Source of the DNA: Puffinus mauretanicus
Lineage: Eukaryota > Chordata > Aves > Procellariiformes > Procellariidae
Direction: 5' to 3'
DNA: 64,000 nt
NCBI GenBank assembly: GCA_023333565.1
Contig: JAJKFH010000801.1
Coordinates: 1,178,001-1,242,000, forward strand
Shown: positions 36,697 to 45,646 of the stretch, one piece after another
How the letters are laid out: the number at the start of each line of letters is the position of its first letter
How positions within the stretch are numbered: position 1 is the stretch's first letter
Notes under the pieces: generated by a model
The model's database searches: none
Seen by the model: only the letters and a program-made list of their open reading frames with translations
What the model was told of the DNA's origin: nothing
Made by a program: the position numbers and the translations under genes

Positions 36697-36711
36697 CCAC
36701 AGAGGGGCGCT
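36697..36711 (+). promoter_or_regulatory. Possible CTCF-type core CCACAGAGGGGCGCT
   Basis: The 15-mer matches about 12 of 15 positions of the CTCF core CCASYAGRKGGCRSY, with the mismatches clustered at positions 5-7. It is at the 5' part of the CpG island, where CTCF sites are common. A single weak match in GC-rich DNA is easily accidental. Confidence 0.25.
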
Positions 36712-37751
36712 GAAGCACGTTTTAATGCAGCAAAAATGAATTAATACAAAAATAGTAAGAGAGACAATTTACCGGATTCTTTTAAAAAGCGACAACAACC
36801 ACCTCCAAAAACCCGCAACCCCTCCTCCTCCTCCCTCCTCTCCCTAGCCTTGGGGAGGCGGGGGAAGGAGGAGGACGGGGTGGAGGGACGGGGACCGGGC
36901 ACTTGCCCGCTTGCCGCGGCAGCGCCGTGCCCGCGGCCGGCTGGGGCAGGGCAGGGCAGCGGAGAGGCTTCGCCCTCCCTTCCCTTGCCCCTTCGCCGGG
37001 GCCGAGCCGCTCCGGCCACACCGGCCACCCGGCGCCCCTCCAGCTGCCGGTCCCGCCTCCCTCCTCCCCGCCTCGCCTTTCCCCTCCCCACCTCTTTTTC
37101 TCTCTCACGGCTGGCGATCAGGTGTCTGTTGCTCTTTTTTTTTTTTAAGTTGTTTCCCCGGGAAAAAAAAAAAAAATTAGGAAAAAGAAAAAGAAGGTGC
37201 CGAAAAGGAGATGATTGTAGAAGAGCCCTCCCTCCCCAGAAGAGCAACGTGCTTTGAATGAGGCTTCCACTCCGTCTCACACACTCTGTCACTCTGCCTC
37301 TCGCTTGTGCACACTGTCGGTATGCGACCTCGGAGGCGACTGCTCCGCCACCTCTGCCTGGGGAGCCGCTGACAGCCAGCGATTGAGCCAGCCCCCCTTC
37401 CATTTTTTTTTTTTTTTTCCCTGCTTTTGCAAACACACACGCACACCCCCAAAGCACATTTAATGCTGATCCACTCAGGCGCCATTATCGGGGGTACGTC
37501 TTCGTGGAGTGTTTTGGTTCTTTTTTTTTATTTTTCTTCTTTTTTTTTTTCCCTTCCCAACACTGGATGGTGCAGCATTCCCGGGGCCTGTGGTGTTACG
37601 GCTCGATTGCGTTTTATTATTTATTTATCTGTCTTCTCTCCTCTCTCTCCCATCACTCCCCCCCTCCCTGCTCTCTCGACCCCCCCCCGCTTCTCTCCGG
37701 GTGCCGGTGCAGAAGACCGGGGAGCAGGATCCCTTGCTCTCCCTTCCACTG

Positions 37752-37763
37752 ATGTGGGACTGA
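37752..37763 (+). other. Short uORF in presumed 5' leader (ATG-TGG-GAC-TGA)
   Basis: A three-codon upstream frame with its own stop lies 132 nt before the main DPP6-L ATG. If the transcript starts upstream of this point, ribosomes would meet it first. Whether it lies in the mature leader is unproven. Confidence 0.45.
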
Positions 37764-37781
37764 GCCTTTCCCGCGTGTAGC

Positions 37782-37790
37782 ATGCTGTAG
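37782..37790 (+). other. Minimal uORF in presumed 5' leader (ATG-CTG-TAG)
   Basis: A two-codon upstream frame lies 102 nt before the main ATG and 19 nt after the stop of the preceding uORF. Together they are the last two upstream ATGs before the DPP6-L start, as no ATG occurs between 37790 and 37884. Confidence 0.45.
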
Positions 37791-37806
37791 CCAAAAAAGA
37801 AGAGAG

Positions 37807-37863
37807 GAGGGGGAGAAAAAAAAAAGAGTGGGAGAAGCGCCTCTCTTTCCCTCCCTCCCCCTC
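37807..37863 (+). other. GC-rich inverted repeat in presumed 5' leader
   Basis: GAGGGGGAG (37807-37815) is perfectly complementary to CTCCCCCTC (37855-37863), giving a 9-bp stem with a 39-nt loop that ends 20 nt before the DPP6-L ATG. It arises from a polypurine tract followed by a polypyrimidine tract. In RNA it could slow scanning; this is inference. Confidence 0.5.
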
Positions 37864-37883
37864 GTTTCCCGCGGATTGACTTC

Positions 37884-38084
37884 ATGGCTTCACTGTACCA
37901 GCGGTTCAGCGGGAAGATCAACACCTCCCGCTCTTTCCCCGTTCCCCCCGAAGCGAGTCACCTCCTGGGCGCCCAGAGCAGCGAGGAGGACGGCGCTGCC
38001 GGCAAGACCGCGCGTCCATTGCAACAGGAAAGCAGCCGGCCCCGCTTCCAGTACCAGCCGCGAAGTGACTGTGAGGAGGAGGAT
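37884..38084 (+). CDS. DPP6: DPP6 first coding exon, long isoform (DPP6-L / DPPX-L)
   Basis: DPP6 is a catalytically inactive dipeptidyl-peptidase-like type II membrane protein that binds Kv4 channels at neuronal membranes, changing their trafficking and gating. This exon encodes the isoform-specific cytoplasmic N-terminus. The 67 residues include MASLYQRFSGKINTSRSF, PPEASHLLG, SEEDG and RPRFQYQPRSDCEEED. These match the human long isoform at both ends but lack part of its Gly/Ala/Arg-rich middle (about 80 residues in human, from memory). The acidic end SDCEEED abuts GTAAGC at 38085 in phase 0, as expected because all DPP6 variants join the same next exon (ELVGSNPPQRNWKG...). That exon, with the membrane segment and extracellular domain, lies beyond the window. 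The ATG has T at -3 and G at +4, a moderate Kozak context. The start is fixed by homology; the open frame continues past the donor only by chance. Confidence 0.93.
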
Positions 38085-38669
38085 GTAAGCGCCGGTGTCG
38101 TTCGCGTTGGGCTGGGGTTTGGGTGTCCCCCCTCCGTCCCCCCCCGTCCTGCCGGATGCCTCTGTGCCCCTCCTGGCTGGCGGCGATTTCTTGCGGTTTG
38201 TCCGCTCTTTCAAGCGGGTCTTTGCGCCCCTCTTCTTCCCCCGAAGTGCCGGGGATAGGACGGGACGGAGCCCGCACTGAGCCGAGCCGGGGCTCGCCCG
38301 CCCCCGCGCTGTTGCCGCACCTTTCCGCGTTACCTGGCACCTTGCGCGGCTCTCCGCTGCCGCGGAGTGGGGCTGGGGTGCGCGGGGTCAGCGCGTTTGG
38401 AACGGGCAAGTGCAAGCTCCGGCCGTCTCCCTCCAAGCGAGGCGACAAGGCTTCACACCCCCCCACCCCCCCTTTTTTTTTTTCATTGTAATTCCATGTT
38501 TTACCCTTTAACACTCCCCCGGGGCAGAAGTCTTCACCTTGTCCCTCCCTCCTTGCTTTCCCGTCAGCCTCCCCCCAACCTGGCAGCGGGGAAACTTTTT
38601 AACCCCTAATCAGCCGTTTCTGGGGCTCTCTGTCATCCCTCCCCGCCTCCCCCGGGCGAGCCCCCGCGG

Positions 38670-38700
38670 GGAAGGTGCAAACTTCGGCCGCGCACCTTCC
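38670..38700. repeat. Inverted repeat GGAAGGTGC / GCACCTTCC
   Basis: Two perfect 9-bp arms (38670-38678 and 38692-38700) are separated by 13 bp in the GC-rich start of intron 1. It could form a hairpin or offer paired binding sites; no function is assigned. Confidence 0.7.
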
Positions 38701-38766
38701 GCTCCCGCGCTGCCTCCGAGAGTAGCGACTTCAAAGGGTGCATCTGCATATTGCCGTAGTAACGAG

Positions 38767-38773
38767 TGACTCA
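38767..38773 (+). promoter_or_regulatory. AP-1 consensus TGACTCA
   Basis: An exact AP-1 (Fos/Jun) heptamer lies 680 bp downstream of the splice donor at the edge of the CpG island. Activity-dependent control of a neuronal channel subunit would make sense, but a 7-mer match alone is weak. Confidence 0.35.
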
Positions 38774-38844
38774 TCCAGGCCGCCGGCTCGCTGCTGTGCC
38801 TGATGGAGTTAAACTAGCTTGGGTCGATCGCGCCTAGTTGTTTC

Positions 38845-38879
38845 GGGGAGGGGGGTGGGGGGGGTGGGGGGAAGAGGGG
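38845..38879 (+). repeat. G-rich tract with G-quadruplex pattern
   Basis: Five G runs (G4, G6, G8, G6, G4) are separated by loops of 1, 1, 1 and 4 nt on the transcribed-RNA-sense strand of early intron 1. This fits a very stable quadruplex in DNA or nascent RNA. Confidence 0.85.
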
Positions 38880-39299
38880 ATTTAGAAAGCGGGAAGATGA
38901 AGAAGGATAGATCAAACTGGGTCGCTCCCCATCGCTGGTTTAGCCTGGGTGTGTTAGGTTTGCAGAGGGATTTGAGGGTGTTTTGCCTCCGTGGAAGCAC
39001 ACACAAGGGGAAGCAAATGGCTGCAGTTGGGAATAATGTTTGTGTCGGTTAAAAATACTTCTTGCCTGGGTGCGATGCGTTAGTTTTTCAACAAGGTTCA
39101 GCTCTGGCTCTGGGAGCCTTCCCAGGAAAGGCATTGCTTCAAGCCAAGACAGCAGGTCTGCCTCACTCGGAGAGGAGAGTTGTGTTCACAGGGAAACTTC
39201 CTCGGGTTGCCTTCTAATTCCCCGTCCCTTTTCCTGTTCCTTCGTAAAAACTTTCGCAGTCGGTAGAGCAAGTGCACTTTTGCCAGCGACGAGGCAAAT
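38880..39299. other. Early intron 1, moderate GC, nothing recognised
   Basis: A less CpG-dense stretch lies between the exon-1 island and the second GC-rich block. No exon is supported. Confidence 0.5.
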
Positions 39300-40560
39300 T
39301 GGCCTAAACCTCCCCGAAGTGACAGGGGGCCACGCTGATAGTCCCCAGAGACCAGCGTTGACAGGAGCCTGAATTAACTCTTCCCTGTGACCCTCTGACC
39401 GGCAACGATCTTGGCGCTGCGGCTCCTTGGCCCCGGCCAACTGCGGGAGGGGACCCGTCCCCGAGCCTGGAAGCCCACAGCCACCCGTGACCCTTCCCGG
39501 TATGGCTGGGGACGCGGGGCCCTTCCCAGCAACGTGCTGGGCTCTAGGTGTCGCTGCGAGCCAGCGGAGTGCTGCCGCCGGGGCTGGGCTCAGGCACATT
39601 TTCCTCATTATTTGACTGTTTTAATTTCCCTTTCCTGGATTTGGAGACGGCAGATGTCTGGAGCCGCTTCTCTGGTCACCAGAAGCGCTGAGCCGGGAAG
39701 CAAAGGACGCAATTTAGCATGTGCGAGTGATTTGTGCTGACAGGCTCCAAAATGATGTTAATAAGAATAATGTTAAACTACTAACAGGAGAGCTTTTTTT
39801 CTTTTTTTTTTTTCCCCTCCTTTTTTTTTTCTTTTCTCCCCTCAAGGTTTGTGTGTGGGTGGAGGGCATTGTTGTGCGGTGCCATCTGTAGAGGGAAAGG
39901 TGCCTGCCTAGGTGTCTCCCGCAATTAAGTGCAAAAAGCATGGCCAGAAGCGGATTTGGGGTGACTTCTAAACGCACGCGGGCACCTCATGTGAATTATT
40001 TTTAAAGGGGGCAACCTGTCTGAGAAAGTTCAGTGGAGCCATTCGGGCAGTTCAAAGGTGCTCCCGTCCAACAGAGAGCGGGCAGGCTGGGCTGGGGGTC
40101 TCCAGTGGGGGAGGGTCGTTCAGGTCGGAAGGATGAATTCGTGACGAAACCAGTGGAAATGGCCTTTAAAGCGCGTGTTGCGGGGAGGAGGGGGCCTGCC
40201 CGAGGGGGGGGAGTGGAGGCAGAGGGCAGGCACGGGCAAGAACGCGGGCGGGACCGGCGGAGCTGTCCGCCGTGCTGAGCCCTCCCGGAGCGGGGACCGG
40301 CGGAGCTGTCCGCCGTGCTGAGCCCTCCCGGAGCGGGGACCGGCGGAGCTGTCCGCCGTGCTGAGCCCTCGCCCGGCGGAGCTGTCCGCCGTGCTGAGCC
40401 CCGGGGCAGGGGGAGCTCTCCGCCGTGCTGAACCCGCCCGGACCGGCTCCGAGGCGAGCTGGCGGCGGCCTCTTGCCCTTGGCCGTGGCGAGATCGCGGC
40501 AGAGAGAGGGGGTTTCTCTCCCGGCGCCAGCAGGCAGGCTCGCCCAGGACGAGCTGATGT
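39300..40560. promoter_or_regulatory. Second GC/CpG-rich block in intron 1
   Basis: CpG frequency rises again here, interrupted by a T-rich tract at about 39794-39840, and is densest at 40150-40530 where a tandem repeat lies. It may be an extension of the promoter island or an alternative or enhancer promoter. No coding exon is recognised. A 214-codon minus-strand frame across it (40120-40764) reflects the tandem repeat and high GC. Confidence 0.5.
40259..40443. repeat. GC-rich minisatellite, 43-bp period, five units
   Basis: Units start with GGAGCTGTCCGCCGTGCTGA at 40259, 40302 and 40345 (exact 43-bp spacing). They are followed by shortened units at 40378 and 40412 (spacings 33 and 34). The first units are nearly identical, the later ones lack part of 'cccggagcggggaccggc', and the last has CTCTCC for CTGTCC. 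This suggests recent slippage or unequal exchange in a GC-rich block of intron 1. Every unit has several CpGs. Confidence 0.93.
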
Positions 40561-43500
40561 AGGTCCGGGTATGAAATCCCCGAGGCAAAGGGAAAAGCGG
40601 GGCAGGCAGCAAGCAAGGACTATGGGAGAAGTGCAAGGAGGGAGGTCTGTTTGTGCAGGGTGCCAGGAGCATGTGCTGTTGCTTATCATGGGGAAGGGCT
40701 TAACGAGATGGCATTGGAAACCCCTTTCTAAGGTGATTAGACTTCTGATTTCTGTTTTACACACATGCTATAGTAGGACACTCACGTTGTCTCTCATCCT
40801 TCAACATGGATCTAGTAGGAAAAGCCAGAGCTTAAAAATATAGAAACAAAGTTTGGTTGGTTGAGCACACTTGGAAATACCAAAACAAACCTGAAAATGA
40901 GACTGTTCTGTTTCTAACTTTGTCATGTGATTAATAATTGGGAGAGAACTGAGATTTTTTTATAGGTTACTAATGATGACTTTCCCTATTGAAGTATGTG
41001 TGCTGCATTCAGTACTATATTTTTAAGCATCAGTACAGACCTCAATGCAGTACAAAACAGAGGGAAAGACAGGATCTTGGCTTTGAAGGTCACAGTATTG
41101 TTAGTAAGCATTTTATTCACTGAAAGTACTACTGGTGGAAAAATACTAGATGAAACCTATATGAAGCTAAAGAGGAAGCAGTAACTTTGTAATAAAGAAA
41201 ATTTAAAACAAAGACAATAATGGTTTAATATGACAACTGCTCACTTCACTTTACAGCCACCATTGAGATGGACTTGAGAACATTGTTTTTGTGATATGAA
41301 AGTATAGCAAAGCAGAAGTCACAATATTCTTTGGTATTTTAACAAGTTTTACTATGTTTCAGATCATGGTAGATATATGAGAACATATATATAGTAGACC
41401 TAACTTGTGAACAAAACCTGGGTTAAATATTGCAAATTTTTCGTGTTAATCTTTAGCCTGATGAGACAATCATGTTATTTATGGGAGGGATAATGAAGAA
41501 ACTAGGTCCTCTATAAATGACCCCAGAAAACCACTTTCCAACTGGCTCTCTGGCAGTATTGTTACTGAAGTTAATTATTGCAACAGCTGTAAACAAAATT
41601 CTGATGACATTTTTGGTTTGTTATAGGATTACCTTTTTGCTACGTTAATTTAGATATGAGGAAATATCTGTGAAGACTTTAGCAAAATCTAGTGTGGTGA
41701 TATAGCAGATTATGAAGAATTTTGGTAACATAATTCTCCTTTTTAGATTGGTGAGGTTAATGCTTTCCATATTGTACTGTGGGAGGGATTTTCTCCTAGA
41801 AGTTGACTTGAGAATTTTTTCCCATAAAATAGAGCTTCTTCATCTTTTGCAAGCTTTTTCTTCTTTGGCATCACAGTGATTAATGAGTTTAATTTTTGCA
41901 GGCAACTGCCAGGAGGTGCTGAGTAAGATGTATCATGCTGATTGTGTATAACCCTGCTCCTTTTAATTACTGGGATGATAACAATGCATTAATCAGGTGC
42001 ATAAGAAATTCAGCACTTTTCTGTAACACAGAATATTGATCTATTTTATAAGGCACTGACTATAAAATGATGATCACAGAAATCCTTTTTAAATTAAATT
42101 TTATATGATAAGTTATGTGTTAAAAATATTGAACTCTCCACTGAAACATCATAAAACTTTTCTATACAAAGAGCCATATGCTGCCTTCTTACAGGTTCAT
42201 TACTTAGCCAAAACTCCTATTGGCTTTAATAGGAAATAGGAATATGAAAATGGCTAGACCCAAAGTACAAAAGCTTTCTTTACTGTGAATGATCTTGCCA
42301 CAGCTGAATTCTGAATATTTCTTTCTTTCCTACATTTAGTTAAAACTACATTTGGCCATATATTATACTTTACTAGTTTTGCAGTTGATTATTTAGACTG
42401 ATTTACATTTTGAGAAGTTTTCCATTCAGATGTAAATAGCAATAATTTTGAAATGCTTCAGTAAAACTGTCTTTCCTGCTTGAATAAATTTAGGGTTAAG
42501 TAAATAAAATATCATTTGCTAATAGAGTGAGTCTGAGAAAGTGAGAATCAAAGCCATTAGTGTAAAAAAACTGTAATTTAGTATGTCAGACTTACTGTTG
42601 CATGTAATTGAAAGTGTTAATTTTCAGTTCATTATTTGTCTAATGGGAAGAGGTATTGCCTCCTAGAAATGTGTGTCAAGGACAGTGTTTCAGAAAGGTT
42701 GAAGCCTGAGCTGCAGACAACAAGCATTTCAGAAGTGGTGTGGTCTTTTCCCAGAGAGATGAGTGATTTGATTTTATAGAAGGGTTTGTAGGACTGCAGG
42801 AATCATAACATTACCGTAAGATATAGTAATTTGAATTGTAACCAGAAGTCTATCTACAGATCTGAACTGCTGTGCTTATTGACAGAAACTACTGTTTAAG
42901 TCAAGTCTGTAAGAGTATCTTCTTCTGCCTCTTCTTGGTGAGTTCTTGGATGCTGAACTCAGTTATCCTACACCCATTAAGATGTAGAGAGCTGGGACTA
43001 GTTCTTTCAACGGAAATAGTTAGGCCCTACTGACATTCTGTAAGCTCACCTTTTGAAATTAATAAAAATTATATCTTACTTCCTTCAAAAGAAATAGATA
43101 CAAACCTCATAAAAATCACGGGTTTTGTTTGCATGGAAGCCCATCATATATTTTGTGATTACAGAATAATGAACACTCTGATCTGGAGGTAATATGTTTT
43201 TTATACTTTGCTTTATAGCTATATTTAGAATTAAACCACCTTATGCTATTTGCTGCCAGTTTAAAATCAGCCTCTGTTTCTGCAGTCTTTACTAGCCATG
43301 ATGATGATGTGTGCACTAAAAAAAATCTGCCAGAGAGAATGTATTTTTAAGTATTCAGGAATAACTGTGTGAAGAGGCTGAATCAGCTCTCTAATAGTAG
43401 GGAACTGTGCAGTAAGTTGGGATACCTCATGTAGAGTACTCGGCTCACGTTATTTCTCTTGAGCTAGTAGCTCAAGTGCAGAAAGAAGACACTGAGCCCG

Positions 43501-44264
43501 GATCAGAGCAGCTTGTGTTGGTTTCCAAGGGGCTTTCAAAGACATGGGGAGTGGGGAAAAAAATCTATGAATATGTGCTGCTCTCCATTCTCTGCATGTT
43601 TTTGTTTCAGAACAGGCCAGAAAGAAGGCAGTTCTTAGGGTGTCCATCACAGCTTTGAAAATGCTCTTCAGGAGTCAGAAGATTTTGTCCCTTGAAATAA
43701 AAAACTTTACATTAATTTGGGCTAATATATTTACGCTTTTGATGGTCCAGCAAAATCTCCCGTTAAAGTTCATTAACTGCAAATTGATTTTACTGGGATT
43801 TTTGCCTGATAACGCTGGATGATTCCCAGCACGTTGCCGTGTTGTACGTGCATTTTCATCCTGTGACCAAGGGGTGGCAGCGTGTCTTGATTACACCGTT
43901 CCTGTAGAGCGCTTGGCATTTCATTGCTTTTATAGTAAAACACCAACCAACCATTTGTTTACATGCTCATACCTACACGTGAGGGTTATTTTCAATTCCT
44001 TGTTGCTTTCTCTAGGTTTGATTGACTTGATGACAGTTTTGTAACACTCTTTTTCACCATCAGGGAGAAGAGAAATATTTGTTTTCAAAGCTCATAAAAA
44101 ATGGTTTCACAACAGTTTTAAATAGTCCCATATTCAAGCATGGGGGAAGGAGAGGAGAAACAAATCTTTATTCTAAGGGGATGCTCTCTTTTCTCTCAAA
44201 GGAAAACAAAAACCAGCCTTTCCCCAAAAGCCTCTTGCACTCATACTGGGTTGATACAGTGTAA
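40561..44264. other. AT-rich intron 1, nothing recognised
   Basis: Composition drops back to AT-rich. No exon, RNA gene or repeat is recognised. A weak CTCF-like core, CCAAGGGGTGGCAGC, occurs at 43867-43881. Confidence 0.5.
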
Positions 44265-44450
44265 ATTTTCAAAAGTACACGCAGATAATTTAGGTTTGTA
44301 AATTCAAGGCTTTTTGAAAAGTGATTTGTGGTCAAATCCAAAAATATGTCTTGGAATCTAATTCCTAGTTAGGTGCATAAATACTCATTTTGGATCAGGT
44401 TCTTACTCACTTATGCGCCTTTCAAAATTGTGGGTGTTTGGTAATGATGA
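44265..44450. repeat. Probable ancient palindromic amniote repeat
   Basis: Phrases 'aaattttcaaaagtacacgc', 'ctttttgaaaagtgatttg', 'ctaattcctagttaggtgcataaa' and 'cttatgcgcctttcaaaatt' follow an old palindromic repeat common in turtles and crocodilians. Its copies typically carry 'attttcaaaagtgactaagtgacttagg' and the reverse complement. It is strongly decayed; the family name is left open. Confidence 0.42.
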
Positions 44451-45597
44451 GATTCAGTGTGGGTGAGTTAACTGAGTTAAAACATATTTTCAGTCTGTGC
44501 GTTAGTCTATATGAAGAGATCTAGTGTGCCATAGTCTTTACTGCCAATATGTAACTAAAAATGAGTGTATGACATGGACATTGGGCACATGTATGTTGTG
44601 CAGCACAGAGCAGTGTAGAAGGGAACAGGGGGAGAGTGTAGTGGTACAATCCAGTAAGGTGTTTGAAGGGTGAATGGGCTGTGGCTTTTGTGTAGTGGAA
44701 ACAGAAGTCCTTTACAACTTTTCCACCTGTAGAGTGTTTGGGAACCTTCATTTCCCACATTCAGCTGGAGTTTTAGTTACTTCTCAGCTTTTAAGCACTT
44801 TAATTTAGAGATCTTTCATACTTTGTTTTGTTAAAATAGCACTTGAAAGTCTTCCCAAAGATTACAGCAAAGATTAACCCAGTTTTTAAGCCTCAGGGCA
44901 CTTGTAATGTGGAGCCAGGGAGAGAGGAATAGAGGGGTCTGATACTCATCCTCACTGCAAGCAGTAAGTTTAAGCAAAGCTAATGGAGCGTGTGAGGTAA
45001 CATGAGAAAGGCCGATATTGTGAATCTCTGCTGCTGAAATCTCACCAGATTTCCACTGGGCATATTTTATAATAGCTTATCACTTGCATAGTGTAAATTA
45101 TTTTCCTCTAAACAAGGTGCTTGTTAGTAGACCTCTACTATTACATAGCTTGTTCCACAAGTTGCTGTCTCTGTGCCTTTTAAAACTGCATTTAACATTA
45201 TTATCTTCACTTTGCAGGAGGAAAATCAGAGGCTGAGTTGACACATTGTCTCCTAGACAGTGCATCTCAGCTCTACGGCAGTGACAGTTTGCTGTGGCAC
45301 AGCCCTGTGAACTATTGCAATATCTGGTCCTGGGCCGCAGGGGCTTTAAGACTAAAAATTATTCCAGTTATCACCAAGGATATTCTTACAGGTGTAAAAC
45401 TAATTGTGAAGTCCAGCACATTTAAGTCTTTGCTGTATCTAGCACTCATTAGTGACAGTTTTCATGTGACATTTCAAATGTCTGATGTTTTCGTCTAGCT
45501 GTTCAAGGGTTTGGAGCTTGCTTTGAGACAAGGGAAATTTAAAGCATCCAAAAGGGAAGGATAGGATTATCTTAATACTTTCATTATATAATATTTC

Positions 45598-45646
45598 GGA
45601 GGGGGGGTGAGGGGGGGTAGTTTTTGCTTTGTTTTTTTTTTTTTTT
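45598..45646. repeat. G7-TGA-G7 tract followed by poly-T
   Basis: Two G7 runs (45601-45607 and 45611-45617) are followed by a T5 run and then T15 (45632-45646). It is a simple-sequence stretch with no visible parent element. Confidence 0.8.

Larger units (their letters stand above)
36430..38760 (+). promoter_or_regulatory. DPP6: CpG island: presumed DPP6-L promoter, 5' UTR and start of intron 1
   Basis: Base composition changes sharply from AT-rich to GC-rich with very frequent CpG from about 36430 (for example the GCGGCCGC at 36465-36472). It stays so through the first coding exon to about 38760. No convincing TATA box sits at a suitable place, consistent with a CpG-type promoter and dispersed start sites. 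The transcription start cannot be fixed from sequence. Poly-T and polypyrimidine tracts (37134-37146, 37628-37697) and a polypurine tract (37793-37838) interrupt the GC-rich DNA. Open frames of 80-240 codons within the island run on both strands, are low-complexity (Pro/Arg/Gly) and are composition artefacts. Confidence 0.8.

Noticed and set aside
36185..36739. 184-codon plus-strand frame upstream of DPP6-L exon 1
   Set aside because: Pro/Arg-rich in the CpG island, starts in AT-rich intergenic DNA, no domain or splice logic; not the DPP6 leader frame.
36741..37457. 238-codon minus-strand frame in the CpG island
   Set aside because: Low-complexity (Arg/Gly/Glu and poly-Lys from poly-T), no homology recognised, and overlapping frames on both strands show it is a composition effect.
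38085..38258. Continuation of the DPP6 exon frame past 38084
   Set aside because: Homology stops exactly at SDCEEED and a GTAAGC donor follows; the extra codons are intronic read-through.
37918..38514. 198-codon minus-strand frame overlapping the DPP6 exon
   Set aside because: Antisense shadow of the exon and GC-rich intron start.
40120..40764. 214-codon and two overlapping 168-204-codon minus-strand open frames over the GC-rich block
   Set aside because: Their Pro/Arg/Ser-rich repeats are translations of the 43-bp minisatellite in several frames. There is no recognised domain and GC-rich DNA has few stops.
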